The translations under genes were made by a program, and so were the position numbers. Shown piece after piece: positions 40,168 to 49,006 of a stretch of 64,000 nt of DNA (its first letter is position 1; each line of letters starts with the position of its first letter). Below the pieces are notes generated by a model. That model was given only the letters and a program-made list of their open reading frames with translations, made no database searches and had not been told where the DNA came from. Source of the stretch: Devosia sp. GTDB taxonomy: Bacteria > Pseudomonadota > Alphaproteobacteria > Rhizobiales > Devosiaceae. The stretch covers positions 186,001 through 250,000 of the forward strand of contig NZ_JAGIAW010000004.1 of the NCBI RefSeq assembly GCF_017744655.1, written 5' to 3'.

Positions 40168-42075
40168 ATGCTATTCAAGAAGCTGGCTGCAGCCGCTCTT
40201 GCCATCGCCGCTATGGCGATGCCGGTTGCTGCCCAGGATTTTATTGCGGGTATCCCCCGCAACGAGGCGCTGATCATCCAGGGACCGGCGGCGCAGAATG
40301 CCGAATGGTTCAATCTCTGGGCGCCGGGCGGTGGTGCCACCACCAATGGCAATCAGCAGCTGACGGCCGATACGCTCTGGTGGATCAACCCCGAAGGTAC
40401 GGGCGATGCGGCCTGGACCAATGCGCTGGCGGCGGACAAGCCGGTCTATAATGACGATTTCACTGTGATGACGGTGAAGCTCAAGGAGGGCATCTTCTGG
40501 AGCGATGGCGTCGAGTTCACTGCCGATGACGTCAAATATACGGTCGATACGCAGATCGCGCATCCCGGCATGGGCTGGAGCGCGCCGTTTACGGTGAACG
40601 TCGAAAGTGTCGAGGTGCCGGATCGCAATACGGTGGTCTTTAACCTCAAGGCGCCGAATTCGCGCTTCCATACGCTTTTCACGGTGCGCTGGAATGCGGC
40701 CTGGATCATGCCAAAGCATGTGTTCGAGACGGTCGATGATCCGCTGACTTATGCGGCCAATCCGCCGGTTTCGCTCTCGGCCTATGTGCTCCATAGCTAT
40801 GACACCGCCGGCAACTGGGTGATCTGGAAGTTGCGCGACGATTGGCAGCGGACGTCCATTGGCCAGGGCCTGACCGAGGCGCCGGATGTGAAGTATGTGG
40901 TCTATCGCAATGCCGGTAACCCGGATGCGCGCGTCATCGAGCAGATGAACCACAACCTCGACGTGATCAACGACATCGCGCCAGAAGGCATGTTCACCAT
41001 TGCCCGCGATGCGGCTGACTCGACGGCCTATTGGTTCCCGGGCTTCCCGTTTGCGCATCCTGATCCGACGCTGCCGTCGGTGCTGTTCAACCACCAGGTC
41101 GAACCGTTCAGCAACAAGGACGTGCGCTGGGCGCTGGCACTGATGATCGACATTCGTTCGGTCGCCATGGGCTCCTATCGCGGTGCGGCGAACCTTGCTG
41201 CGCTTTCGACCCCGCCCACGGGTTCGGCGATCACCGACTATTATCAGCCGATGCAGGAATGGTTGACCAATTACGAGGTCAATACCGGCACGCGGACGAT
41301 CAAGCCCTATGACCCGACGACGGCCGAGCAGATTGCGGCGCTCGTAAAACCCCAGTGGGGTGACCAGATCCCGTCCGATCCGACCCAGCTGAAGGCCATG
41401 TTCGGCGAAGGCTGGTGGAAGCAGGATCTCGCTGCCGCGGCCGAACTGCTGCAGAAGGCCGGGTTCACCAAGAACGGCAACCAGTGGCTGAAGCCTGATG
41501 GCACCCCGTTCACCATCAAGCTGATGGTTGAAGGCGACGCCATTCCGACGCTGGCGCGCGCCGGTACGATCATCGCCCAGCAGTGGTCTATGGAAGGCAT
41601 CCAGACGACGGTGGATGTGGCCGGCCCGACCAATGGCCAGCGCCTCGGCGGTGGTGACTATGAAGCGGCGATCTATTGGACTGTCGAGACCTGGGGCGGT
41701 CACCCCGACCTCTCGTTCTTCCTTGAAAGCTACCACTCGGACTTCATCAAGCCCAAGGGTGAAGTGCAGCCGCCGCGTAACCTGACGCGCTGGCAGGATG
41801 AACGCCTCGACCAGATCATCGAAGCCAACCGTACCGTGGGCTTCGATGATCCCAAGGTGGTCGAGCTCGGGATGGACTATCTCAAGCTCGCCGTCGAGGA
41901 GATGCCGTTCATTCCGCTGATGGCCTACAACAAGTTCGCGCCCTTCGACACGACCTATTGGACGGGTTACCCGAGCGCTGCGAACCCCTATGCCGCTTCG
42001 GGTCCAAACTGGAGCAACCTGCGCTACATGATCGTGGCGCTGGAAGCCAACCCGAACGCGCCGGCTGCGCAGTAA
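40168..42075 (+). CDS. ABC importer substrate-binding protein, family 5 (oligosaccharide/peptide)
   Basis: A 635-aa periplasmic protein. ATG at 40168 follows AGGAGGAACGACC. Signal peptide MLFKKLAAAALAIAAMAMPV with a cut after VAA-Q. The SBP_bac_5 fold is shown by TVMTVKLKEGIFWSDGVEFT, ADDVKYTVD, later PFSNKDVRWALALMIDIRS and AAELLQKAGFTKNGNQWLKP. At 635 aa it is longer than dipeptide proteins (about 500), like family members that bind oligosaccharides. Its partners are the glycosidase and GntR regulon, so xylo- or related oligosaccharides are the likely cargo. Confidence 0.88.
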   Translation: MLFKKLAAAALAIAAMAMPVAAQDFIAGIPRNEALIIQGPAAQNAEWFNLWAPGGGATTNGNQQLTADTLWWINPEGTGDAAWTNALAADKPVYNDDFTVMTVKLKEGIFWSDGVEFTADDVKYTVDTQIAHPGMGWSAPFTVNVESVEVPDRNTVVFNLKAPNSRFHTLFTVRWNAAWIMPKHVFETVDDPLTYAANPPVSLSAYVLHSYDTAGNWVIWKLRDDWQRTSIGQGLTEAPDVKYVVYRNAGNPDARVIEQMNHNLDVINDIAPEGMFTIARDAADSTAYWFPGFPFAHPDPTLPSVLFNHQVEPFSNKDVRWALALMIDIRSVAMGSYRGAANLAALSTPPTGSAITDYYQPMQEWLTNYEVNTGTRTIKPYDPTTAEQIAALVKPQWGDQIPSDPTQLKAMFGEGWWKQDLAAAAELLQKAGFTKNGNQWLKPDGTPFTIKLMVEGDAIPTLARAGTIIAQQWSMEGIQTTVDVAGPTNGQRLGGGDYEAAIYWTVETWGGHPDLSFFLESYHSDFIKPKGEVQPPRNLTRWQDERLDQIIEANRTVGFDDPKVVELGMDYLKLAVEEMPFIPLMAYNKFAPFDTTYWTGYPSAANPYAASGPNWSNLRYMIVALEANPNAPAAQ

Positions 42076-42083
42076 GCCTAAAG

Positions 42084-42109
42084 GCGGGCGGGGTTTCGGC
42101 CCCGCCCGC
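42084..42109 (+). terminator. GC-rich hairpin after binding-protein gene
   Basis: GCGGGCGGGG and CCCCGCCCGC form a perfect 10-bp stem with a 6-nt loop, without a U-tract. Such elements between binding protein and permease genes protect the upstream mRNA and lower downstream expression. Confidence 0.65.
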
Positions 42110-42145
42110 ACCTTCCGACACTTATTGTTCGAGAACGGGCCCCAG

Positions 42146-43150
42146 ATGGACGGCTTTGCCAAATATCTCGTCCGGCGCTTCTTCCAGTTTTTCCTTGTGA
42201 TCTTCCTGGGCGTTTCGCTGGCCTTCCTCATCACCAACCTCTCCCCGGTCGATCCGGTGGAGCAGTCGGTTTCGTTGATGACCAGTTTCGGCGCCACCGA
42301 TCCGCGCTCGGTGGAACTGATGCGTTCGGCGCTCGAAGAGCTTTATGGGCTTCAGGGAACTATGCTCGACCAATATCTCTCGTTCTGGGGGCGTGTGTTG
42401 CGCGGCGATTTCGGGCCGTCGCTCTCGGCCTTCCCAACGCCGGTGATGTCGCTGATCATGGGGGCGCTGCCCTGGACGATCGGGCTGCTCACGTTGGCAC
42501 TCATTATCACCTGGTCGCTGGGCAATCTGCTCGGGGCCTTGGCGGGCTACTATCGCTCCAATGTGCTGCTGAAACTGTCGGGCGCGGCGGTGATGGCTCT
42601 CCATCCGGTGCCGGCCTATATCATCGGCCTCGTGCTGCTCCTGGCTTTTGGCTTCATCTGGCCGGTGCTGCCGATTTCGGGTGGCGCGCAGATGAACCTG
42701 CAGCCCGGTTTCACCTTCGAATACATCCGCTCGCTGATCCTCCACGGCACGCTGCCGGCGCTGACGCTGGTGCTGGTCGGTATCGGCAGTTGGTTCATTT
42801 CCATGCGCTCGCTGGTGTCCAATATCGTGACCGATGACCACGTCGTCTATGCCGAGCTGGGTGGGGTCAATTCGAGCAAGATCTTTTCCCAGTATGTGGC
42901 GCGCAATGCGCTGCTGCCGCAGTTGACTGGCCTGGCGCTGAGCCTTGGCAATGTGTTCGGCGGCGCTGTCATCACCGAGTTCCTGTTCAACTATCCCGGT
43001 GTGGGGCGACTGCTGATCCAGGGCATTTATCGCGGGGACTATTCGCTGGTGCTGGGGGTGACGACCATGTCGATCATCTCGGTGGCGGTCGCGGTATTCA
43101 TCATCGACCTTCTCTATCCGCTCATCGATCCGCGCGTGAGGCTGGGCTGA
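42146..43150 (+). CDS. ABC importer permease (DppB-like)
   Basis: A 334-aa inner-membrane protein, MDGFAKYLVRRFFQFFLVIF, with six predicted helices: one at the N-terminus, then PWTIGLLTLALIITWSLGNL, YIIGLVLLLAFGFIWPVL, LPALTLVLVGIGSWF and two at the C-terminus. The coupling region near EAA-type VVYAELGGVNSSKIFSQYVA, RNALLPQLTGL contacts the ATPase. DppB family architecture and length fit. Forms the channel with the next gene. Confidence 0.9.
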   Translation: MDGFAKYLVRRFFQFFLVIFLGVSLAFLITNLSPVDPVEQSVSLMTSFGATDPRSVELMRSALEELYGLQGTMLDQYLSFWGRVLRGDFGPSLSAFPTPVMSLIMGALPWTIGLLTLALIITWSLGNLLGALAGYYRSNVLLKLSGAAVMALHPVPAYIIGLVLLLAFGFIWPVLPISGGAQMNLQPGFTFEYIRSLILHGTLPALTLVLVGIGSWFISMRSLVSNIVTDDHVVYAELGGVNSSKIFSQYVARNALLPQLTGLALSLGNVFGGAVITEFLFNYPGVGRLLIQGIYRGDYSLVLGVTTMSIISVAVAVFIIDLLYPLIDPRVRLG

Positions 43151-43152
43151 CC

Positions 43153-44010
43153 ATGTTCAAGATTCTGCGCGACCTGCTACGCTACAATATCGAATTCACC
43201 ATCGGCTTTATCCTGACGCTGGCCATCTTCCTCTTCGCGCTGGCGCATTTCTGGGCGCCAATGCCGGACACGGCCATCTATCTCCTGCCGCCCGATATGC
43301 CGCCTTCGGCCGAATACTGGTTCGGCACGACATCGCGCGGGCAGGACGTGCTCTGGCAGATGAGTTCGGCCATCTGGAACACCATGCTGTTCGGGCTGAG
43401 CGTCACTATTCTGAGCCGCTTGTTCGCCGTCGCGGTGGGCATGATCTCGGGCTATCTCGGGGGCAAGTGGGACGAGTTCCTGATGACGATCAACGACACG
43501 ATGATCGCGCTGCCGAACATTCCCATTCTGCTCTTGGTCTACTTCGTCATGCGCGACCAGATGAGTTGGCCGGTGCTGGCGCTGACCGCGGCACTGCTCG
43601 GCTGGAACTATGATGCGCGGCTCATTCGTTCGGTGACGCTGAGCCTGAGGAATCGCGAGTTTACCCGGCATGCTGTGTTTGCCGGGATGAGCGTGCCGCA
43701 AATCCTGGTGCGCCAGCATCTGCCTTATGTGATGCCGGTCATCTTCTTTACGGCGATGAACAATCTCATCTGGGCCATCGGGCTTGAGGTGACGCTGTCG
43801 GTGCTCGGGTTCTCGGACATCAACAGGCCGACCATTGGCGGGATGATCTATTGGGCCAACCAGCACCAGGCGATCATTGCCGGCATCTGGTGGTGGATCG
43901 CCTTCCCGATCATTGCCGTGGTGCTGCTGTTTCTCGGGCTCTTCCTGCTCGCCATTTCGGTCAACGAATATATCGACCCCCGCAGTCGCCTTAGCCGGAT
44001 GGGAGCGTAG
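43153..44010 (+). CDS. ABC importer permease (DppC-like)
   Basis: A 285-aa membrane protein starting MFKILRDLLRYNIEFTIGFI. The EAA-like loop is FTRHAVFAGMSVPQILVRQH, followed by LPYVMPVIFFTAMNNLIWAI and GLEVTLSVLGFSDINRPTIG. It begins 2 nt after the first permease stop and pairs with it in the channel of the importer. Confidence 0.9.
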   Translation: MFKILRDLLRYNIEFTIGFILTLAIFLFALAHFWAPMPDTAIYLLPPDMPPSAEYWFGTTSRGQDVLWQMSSAIWNTMLFGLSVTILSRLFAVAVGMISGYLGGKWDEFLMTINDTMIALPNIPILLLVYFVMRDQMSWPVLALTAALLGWNYDARLIRSVTLSLRNREFTRHAVFAGMSVPQILVRQHLPYVMPVIFFTAMNNLIWAIGLEVTLSVLGFSDINRPTIGGMIYWANQHQAIIAGIWWWIAFPIIAVVLLFLGLFLLAISVNEYIDPRSRLSRMGA

Positions 44011-44012
44011 CC

Positions 44013-45038
44013 ATGCTTGCCGCAGTCGAAAACAAGTCTGCCAGCGTTGAAGCCAAGCCGGTGCTGCGGGTGGAAGGCCTCAAGGCCTACTATCAGATGA
44101 ACTATTTTGGCGTGCGCCGCGAAGTGCGGGCCGTCGATGATGTTTCCCTGACCATCAAGCGCAATGAAATCTACGGGATTGCCGGGGAGTCGTCCTCGGG
44201 AAAATCCTCGCTGATCAAGACCATTGCGGGGGCGATCACGCCGCCGCTGCGGGTGGTGGAAGGCTCGGTCAAATTCGATTTCGGGGGCAAGGAGCTGGAC
44301 GTCTATGCCCAGCGCCCGGCGATGAAGGCGGCGCGGTGGAAGCATCTTTCCTATGTGATGCAGGGTTCGATGAATGTGCTGAACCCGGTGCGCAAGGTGA
44401 AGCATGCCTTTCATGACTTTGCCTTCAAGCATATGGGGCTTTCGGAAGGCGAGTTCCGGGCGCGGGTGGAGAGCCATCTGCAGCGCATCGGGCTTGATCC
44501 GCGGGTGCTGGAATCCTACCCGCACCAGCTTTCGGGAGGCATGCGACAGCGGCTGACCATTGGCTTGGCGACAGTGTGTGAGCCGGAATTCATCATTGCC
44601 GACGAGCCGACGACCGCCCTCGACGTGCTGGTGCAGCAGGATGTGCTGGCGCTGATCAAGGGCGTGCAGCAGCGCATGGGCTCGTCGATCATTTTCGTGA
44701 CCCATGACATGACGGTGCATGCGGCGATCGCCGATCGGATCGGGATTGTCTATGCGGGGCGGCTTGTCGAAGAGGGGCCGACGCTCGATGTGTTCCAGCG
44801 GCCGCAGCATCCCTATACGGCGCATCTGATCGCCAGCCTGCCGCGCATTGGCGATACGCGGAAGCGCGTGGCACTGGGTGGCAAGCCACCGAACCTGGCA
44901 GATCCGCCGAGCGGGTGTCGTTTCCATCCGCGCTGTCCGCTGGCTGTCGACAAATGCAAGAGCGAGAATCCGGCGCTGCTGCCGCGCAATAGTGGCCGGG
45001 TTGCTTGCTGGCGCGCTGGGGAGGTGGAGGCCGCATGA
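44013..45038 (+). CDS. ABC importer ATPase 1 (DppD-like)
   Basis: A 341-aa ATPase. Walker A is GESSSGKSSL, the signature is LSGGMRQRL, Walker B is [12 protein letters not shown] and the H-loop is IIFVTHDMTVHA. The C-terminus has the oligopeptide-transporter extension with FHPRCPLAVDKC, typical of DppD/OppD (often an iron-sulfur-type Cys pattern). The nucleotide-binding part carries an insertion (DFGGKELDVYAQRPAMKAAR). Energises the importer with the next gene. Confidence 0.92.
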   Translation: MLAAVENKSASVEAKPVLRVEGLKAYYQMNYFGVRREVRAVDDVSLTIKRNEIYGIAGESSSGKSSLIKTIAGAITPPLRVVEGSVKFDFGGKELDVYAQRPAMKAARWKHLSYVMQGSMNVLNPVRKVKHAFHDFAFKHMGLSEGEFRARVESHLQRIGLDPRVLESYPHQLSGGMRQRLTIGLATVCEPEFIIADEPTTALDVLVQQDVLALIKGVQQRMGSSIIFVTHDMTVHAAIADRIGIVYAGRLVEEGPTLDVFQRPQHPYTAHLIASLPRIGDTRKRVALGGKPPNLADPPSGCRFHPRCPLAVDKCKSENPALLPRNSGRVACWRAGEVEAA

Positions 45039-45874
45039 CCGCGTTGCTCGAACTTCAGGACGTCAACAAGGACTATCGCGTCGGCGGGTTTCTCGACCGC
45101 TCGACGCTGCACGCCGTCAAGCATGTGAGCTTTACGCTCGATGCCGAAAAGCCCGAAATCTTCACCGTGGTGGGGGAGTCAGGCAGCGGCAAGACGACGA
45201 CGGCCCGCATGATCCTTGGCAATGAGGTGCCGACGAGCGGGACCTTGCGCTTCATGGGCAAGGATATTGCCCAGATACGGACGCGGCAGGAGCGGCTCGA
45301 ATTCATGGCGCGGGTGCAGCCGATCTTCCAGAACCCGTTTGAAGCCTTCAATCCGCTGACGACGCTCGACTATTATCTGTTTTCGACGGCCAAGCGGTTT
45401 CTGGGGCTCAAGGACAAGGTGGCGGTGGATGCGGCGACCGACAAGGCGCTGCAGCATGTGGGGCTGTCGCTGGCCGAAGTGCGCGGGCGCTATTCGCATG
45501 AGCTTTCGGGCGGGCAGTTGCAGCGTATCGCGGTGGCACGGGCGTTGATCCCGGGACCGAAGCTGATCGTGGCGGATGAGCCGGTATCGATGGTCGATGC
45601 GTCGCTGCGCATGTCGATCGTCAACCTGTTCCGGGAACTGCGCGATACGCTTGGCGTGTCGATCATCTACATCACGCACGATCTTTCGACGGCCTATTAT
45701 ATTTCGGATCGCGTCATAATCATGCACAAAGGGGATGTGGTGGAGGCTGGGCGTGCCGAGGAGGTGCTCGGCAATCCAAGCCACGAATATTCCCGTGCCC
45801 TGAGGAGCGCGGTGCTGCCGCCTGATCCGGTCGTTGCCAGCGCGATCATTCGCGAGAAGCTAAGAGCGGTGTAA
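45035..45874 (+). CDS. ABC importer ATPase 2 (DppF-like)
   Basis: A 279-aa ATPase whose ATG overlaps the previous stop (ATGA). Walker A is GESGSGKTTT, signature LSGGQLQR, Walker B KLIVADEPVSMVDAS, and the H-loop IIYITHDLSTAYYI. The D-loop reads DEPVSMVDAS instead of the usual DEPTSALD, also seen in oligosaccharide-type members. The short C-terminal extension matches DppF. It ends the five-gene importer block; two SDR genes follow. Confidence 0.92.
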   Translation: MTALLELQDVNKDYRVGGFLDRSTLHAVKHVSFTLDAEKPEIFTVVGESGSGKTTTARMILGNEVPTSGTLRFMGKDIAQIRTRQERLEFMARVQPIFQNPFEAFNPLTTLDYYLFSTAKRFLGLKDKVAVDAATDKALQHVGLSLAEVRGRYSHELSGGQLQRIAVARALIPGPKLIVADEPVSMVDASLRMSIVNLFRELRDTLGVSIIYITHDLSTAYYISDRVIIMHKGDVVEAGRAEEVLGNPSHEYSRALRSAVLPPDPVVASAIIREKLRAV

Positions 45875-45897
45875 GGCCGTATAGTTTGGAGGAAATT

Positions 45898-46629
45898 GTG
45901 GCTGAATCCCTGGAAGGCAAGATTGCTGTCATCACTGGTGCAGCATCGGGCATCGGGCTGGCGAGCACCAAAGCGCTGATCGCGGAGGGTGCGACGGTGT
46001 TGATGGTCGACTGGAACAGGGAGGGGCTGGAGCAGCTTGCGGCAAGTCTTGGGGAGCGGGCCATTCCGCAGGTGACGAACCTGCTTGATGCGGAGAGCTG
46101 CAATGCGATGGTGCCGGAAATTCTCCAGAAGGTGCCGCATATCGACATTCTCTACTGCAATGCAGGGACCTATATCGGCGGCGACCTGACCGAGACGACG
46201 CCGGAAGCGATCGACCGGATGCTCAATCTCAACGTCAATGCGGTGATGAAGAACGTGCATGCGGTCTCCCCGCACATGATCGCGCGCAAGACCGGCGATA
46301 TCGTCGTGACCTGCTCGATTGCCGGGCATTTCCCGACCTATTGGGAGCCGGTCTATTCGGGCTCGAAATGGGCGATCACCAGCTTCGTCCAGGGCATGCG
46401 CCGGCAGATGATCCCGCATGGGGTGCGTGTGGCGCAGGTGTCGCCGGGGCCGGTGGTTTCGGCGCTACTGGCTGATTGGCCGGAGGAGAACCTGCGCAAG
46501 GCCAAGGAAAGCGGGAGCCTGATGGACCCCGAGGAAGTGGCCGATGCGATCGTCTATATGCTGACGCGCAAGCGTACCGTGACGATCCGCGACATGATCG
46601 TGCTGCCGAGCAACTTTGATCGTGTCTGA
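45898..46629 (+). CDS. SDR-family sugar/polyol dehydrogenase
   Basis: A 243-aa oxidoreductase. The GTG at 45898 follows GGAGGAAATT. NAD(P) motif TGAASGIGLA, NAG in LYCNAGTY, catalytic Ser in VVTCSIAGH and Y-x-x-x-K in YSGSKWAITSF. The sequence resembles ribitol/sorbitol-type SDRs. Located right after the importer ATPase, so it probably acts on the imported sugar or its product. The exact substrate is unknown. Confidence 0.85.
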   Translation: MAESLEGKIAVITGAASGIGLASTKALIAEGATVLMVDWNREGLEQLAASLGERAIPQVTNLLDAESCNAMVPEILQKVPHIDILYCNAGTYIGGDLTETTPEAIDRMLNLNVNAVMKNVHAVSPHMIARKTGDIVVTCSIAGHFPTYWEPVYSGSKWAITSFVQGMRRQMIPHGVRVAQVSPGPVVSALLADWPEENLRKAKESGSLMDPEEVADAIVYMLTRKRTVTIRDMIVLPSNFDRV

Positions 46630-46639
46630 GAGGGCCGGG

Positions 46640-47365
46640 ATGTCGTTTGCGGGCAAGACGGTTATCGTCACAGGCGCGGGTAAGGGGATTGGCCGGGCCT
46701 GCGCGCAGGTCTTGGCAGCGCGCGGCGCGGAAGTCGTGGCGCTGAGCCGGACGGCGGCTGATCTTGAAAGCCTGCGTACGGAGATCGGATGCCGGACGGT
46801 GGTAGTCGATCTCATCGATCCCAAGGCGGCGCGGGCGGCGATGGCGGAGGCGGGGACCTGCGATTTCCTCGTCAACAGCGCCGGGATCAATGTGCTCGAA
46901 AGCGTGCTCGACATGACCGAGGCGGGCTATGAGGCGGTGATGGGGATTAACCTCCGCGCCGCGCTGATCACCTGCCAGGAATTTGCACGACGGCGCGTCG
47001 AGGCGGGTGGTGGTGGCGCGATCGTCAACATCACCTCCATTGCCGGGCATCGCGGGTTTCAGGATCACCTGGCCTATGCGGCGTCGAAGGCGGGGCTTGA
47101 AGGCGCAAGCCGGGTGCTTGCCAAGGAGCTGGGGCCGCATGGTATTCGGGTCAATTGCGTGGCGCCGACGATCACTCTGACCGAGCTCGCTGCAGTGGCC
47201 TGGAGCGATCCGAAGAAGAGCGAGCCGATGATGGTTCGTCATCCGCTGCAACGGTTTGCGCTGGCCGAAGAAGTGGCGCACAGCGTTGCAATGTTACTCT
47301 CCGATGATAGCGCCATGGTCTCCGGCGCGGTGCTTCCGATCGATGGTGGTTTCCTCTCCGTCTGA
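46640..47365 (+). CDS. SDR-family, L-xylulose reductase (DCXR)-like
   Basis: A 241-aa oxidoreductase starting MSFAGKTVIVTGAGKGIGRA. The segment EVVALSRTAADLESLRTEIG, CRTVVVDL, with LVNSAGINVL, the catalytic Ser in NITSIAGH, YAASKAG and the late SDPKKSEPMMVRHPLQRFAL, closely follows the pattern of dicarbonyl/L-xylulose reductases (where the first Arg of VALSRT sets NADPH preference). It would interconvert L-xylulose and xylitol or reduce dicarbonyls. It fits pentose use in this island. The preferred ATG lies 10 nt after the previous stop. Confidence 0.82.
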   Translation: MSFAGKTVIVTGAGKGIGRACAQVLAARGAEVVALSRTAADLESLRTEIGCRTVVVDLIDPKAARAAMAEAGTCDFLVNSAGINVLESVLDMTEAGYEAVMGINLRAALITCQEFARRRVEAGGGGAIVNITSIAGHRGFQDHLAYAASKAGLEGASRVLAKELGPHGIRVNCVAPTITLTELAAVAWSDPKKSEPMMVRHPLQRFALAEEVAHSVAMLLSDDSAMVSGAVLPIDGGFLSV

Positions 47366-47598
47366 CGTGGAAGAGAGCCGAAATCTTCGTAATTTCCGAT
47401 GCTTGCCGGAGTGCGCCCGGTGATGGCTTTGGGCCTGTGACACCGTGTGCGGTGGGCCCTGTCATCGATCCTCCTCCGAGCCTTCGTCGTTCCGTCACGG
47501 AGTCTTGGTCAAAGCGCCATGGCTTTGAGAATGACCTGTCATGCGGGGCGCCTAGGAGTCCGGCCGCCAAACGGCCTTAAATTCGGAGACAGGCTAAA

Positions 47599-48936
47599 AT
47601 GAACCGCACCCAGCTGCTCAGTGCAGCGTCCACGATCGCAGTGCTTTCCCTCGCAGCTGCTGCACCTGCCATGGCCCAGACCAAGTTCGAATTCTGGTAT
47701 GGCCTTTCCGGCGACCTTTCCGAAAAAGTTCAGGAAATGTGCTCGCGCTTCAACGCGTCTCAGGCCGATTATGAGATCGTGTGCGTCAGCCAGGAAAACT
47801 ACGAAAACAACCTGCAGAACACGATCGCTGCCTTCCGCGCCAACAAGCAGCCGACCGTTACCCAGATTTCGGACGGCGGCGTCGTCGACCTGATGCTTTC
47901 CGGCGCCTTCCTGCCCGTCAAGCAGCTGATGGAAGACAACGGCTATAACATCGACTGGTCGAACTACAATTCGGGCGTCGCTTCGTACTTCTCGACCTCG
48001 ACCGGCGAACTGCTCGCCATGCCGTTCAACAACTCGACCGCCATGTTCTACTACGACACCGACGCGCTCGCCGCTGTCGGCTTCGAAGGCGTGCCGGAAA
48101 CCTGGGAACAGGTCGAAGACGCTGCTCGCAAGCTCAAGGAAGCCGGCTACTCCTGCCCGATCGCCATGGACCCGACCGGCAACTGGCAGTGGTGGGAACA
48201 GTTCTCGGCCATCCACAACGTGCCGATCGCTTCGAACGGCAACGGCTACGGCGGTCTTGACGCCGAAGTCCTGTTCAACCAGGGCAAGTTCGTCGACCAG
48301 CTCGCGTTCTACAAGCGCATGTTCGACGAAGGCCTGATGGTCCACAAGTCCAAGGCCGCCGGCCAGACCGCCAACGAAGCCTTCATCGCTGGCGATTGCA
48401 ACATGACGTCGTCCTCGATCGCCGACCACGGCACGTTCAGCACCCAGAAGAAGGGCAACTGGCAGGTCGCCATGCTCCCGATCTGGGAAGGCACCGTTCG
48501 TCAGAACTCGCTCGTCGGTGGCGCTGCTCTCTGGACCCTCAAGGGCAAGTCGGCTGAAGAATACAAGGGCGCTGCTGCGTTCTACAACTTCATCGCTCAG
48601 CCCGAACAGGCTCAGCACTGGTCGACCATCACTGGCTACATCCCCGTCACCGTGTCGGGCTTCGAAGCCATGAAGGCTGCCGGTTTCTACGACAAGGCTC
48701 CCTATAAGGGCCGTGAACTGGCCATCGAATCCCTGCTCTACACCCCGGCCGGCGAATACACCCGTGGCGTGCGCCTCGGTAACTTCGGCGCCGTCCGTCA
48801 GGAAGTCATCAAGGCCATGCAGTCGGTGATCTTCGACAATGCCGATCCGCAGGCCGCTCTCGATGAAGCCGCTGCCCGTTCGAACGAAATCCTGCGCAAG
48901 TTCGAGCAGACCTACGCTGGTCAGAAGCTCCCCTGA
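47599..48936 (+). CDS. ugpB: ABC importer binding protein, Ugp type
   Basis: A 445-aa periplasmic protein. Signal peptide MNRTQLLSAASTIAVLSLAA ends APAMA-Q. The SBP_bac_1 body follows the UgpB pattern: KFEFWYGLSGDLSEKVQEMC, FRANKQPTVTQISDGGVVDL and MLSGAFLPVKQLMEDNGYNI, then WQWWEQFSAIHNVPIASNGN and SIADHGTFSTQKKGNWQVAM. UgpB binds sn-glycerol-3-phosphate and glycerophosphodiesters; residues match the family, but related proteins bind other phosphate or sugar ligands. Codons are strongly biased toward G/C-ending forms, consistent with high expression. Confidence 0.82.
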   Translation: MNRTQLLSAASTIAVLSLAAAAPAMAQTKFEFWYGLSGDLSEKVQEMCSRFNASQADYEIVCVSQENYENNLQNTIAAFRANKQPTVTQISDGGVVDLMLSGAFLPVKQLMEDNGYNIDWSNYNSGVASYFSTSTGELLAMPFNNSTAMFYYDTDALAAVGFEGVPETWEQVEDAARKLKEAGYSCPIAMDPTGNWQWWEQFSAIHNVPIASNGNGYGGLDAEVLFNQGKFVDQLAFYKRMFDEGLMVHKSKAAGQTANEAFIAGDCNMTSSSIADHGTFSTQKKGNWQVAMLPIWEGTVRQNSLVGGAALWTLKGKSAEEYKGAAAFYNFIAQPEQAQHWSTITGYIPVTVSGFEAMKAAGFYDKAPYKGRELAIESLLYTPAGEYTRGVRLGNFGAVRQEVIKAMQSVIFDNADPQAALDEAAARSNEILRKFEQTYAGQKLP

Positions 48937-48954
48937 TCTCACGATCACGACCAA

Positions 48955-48977
48955 CGCCCGGGCAAATTGCCCGGGCG
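48955..48977 (+). terminator. Hairpin between ugpB and permease genes
   Basis: CGCCCGGGC and GCCCGGGCG form a perfect 9-bp stem with an AAATT loop, 19 nt after the binding protein stop. No U-tract; probably mRNA-stabilising and attenuating. Confidence 0.65.
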
Positions 48978-49006
48978 AACTGTTTCTGACGAAAGGATTC
49001 CTGTCC

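Noticed and set aside
40171..42297. Long minus-strand open frame (708 codons) opposite the binding protein
   Set aside because: Arg/His-rich antisense reading; the plus strand encodes a signal peptide and a complete SBP family 5 protein.
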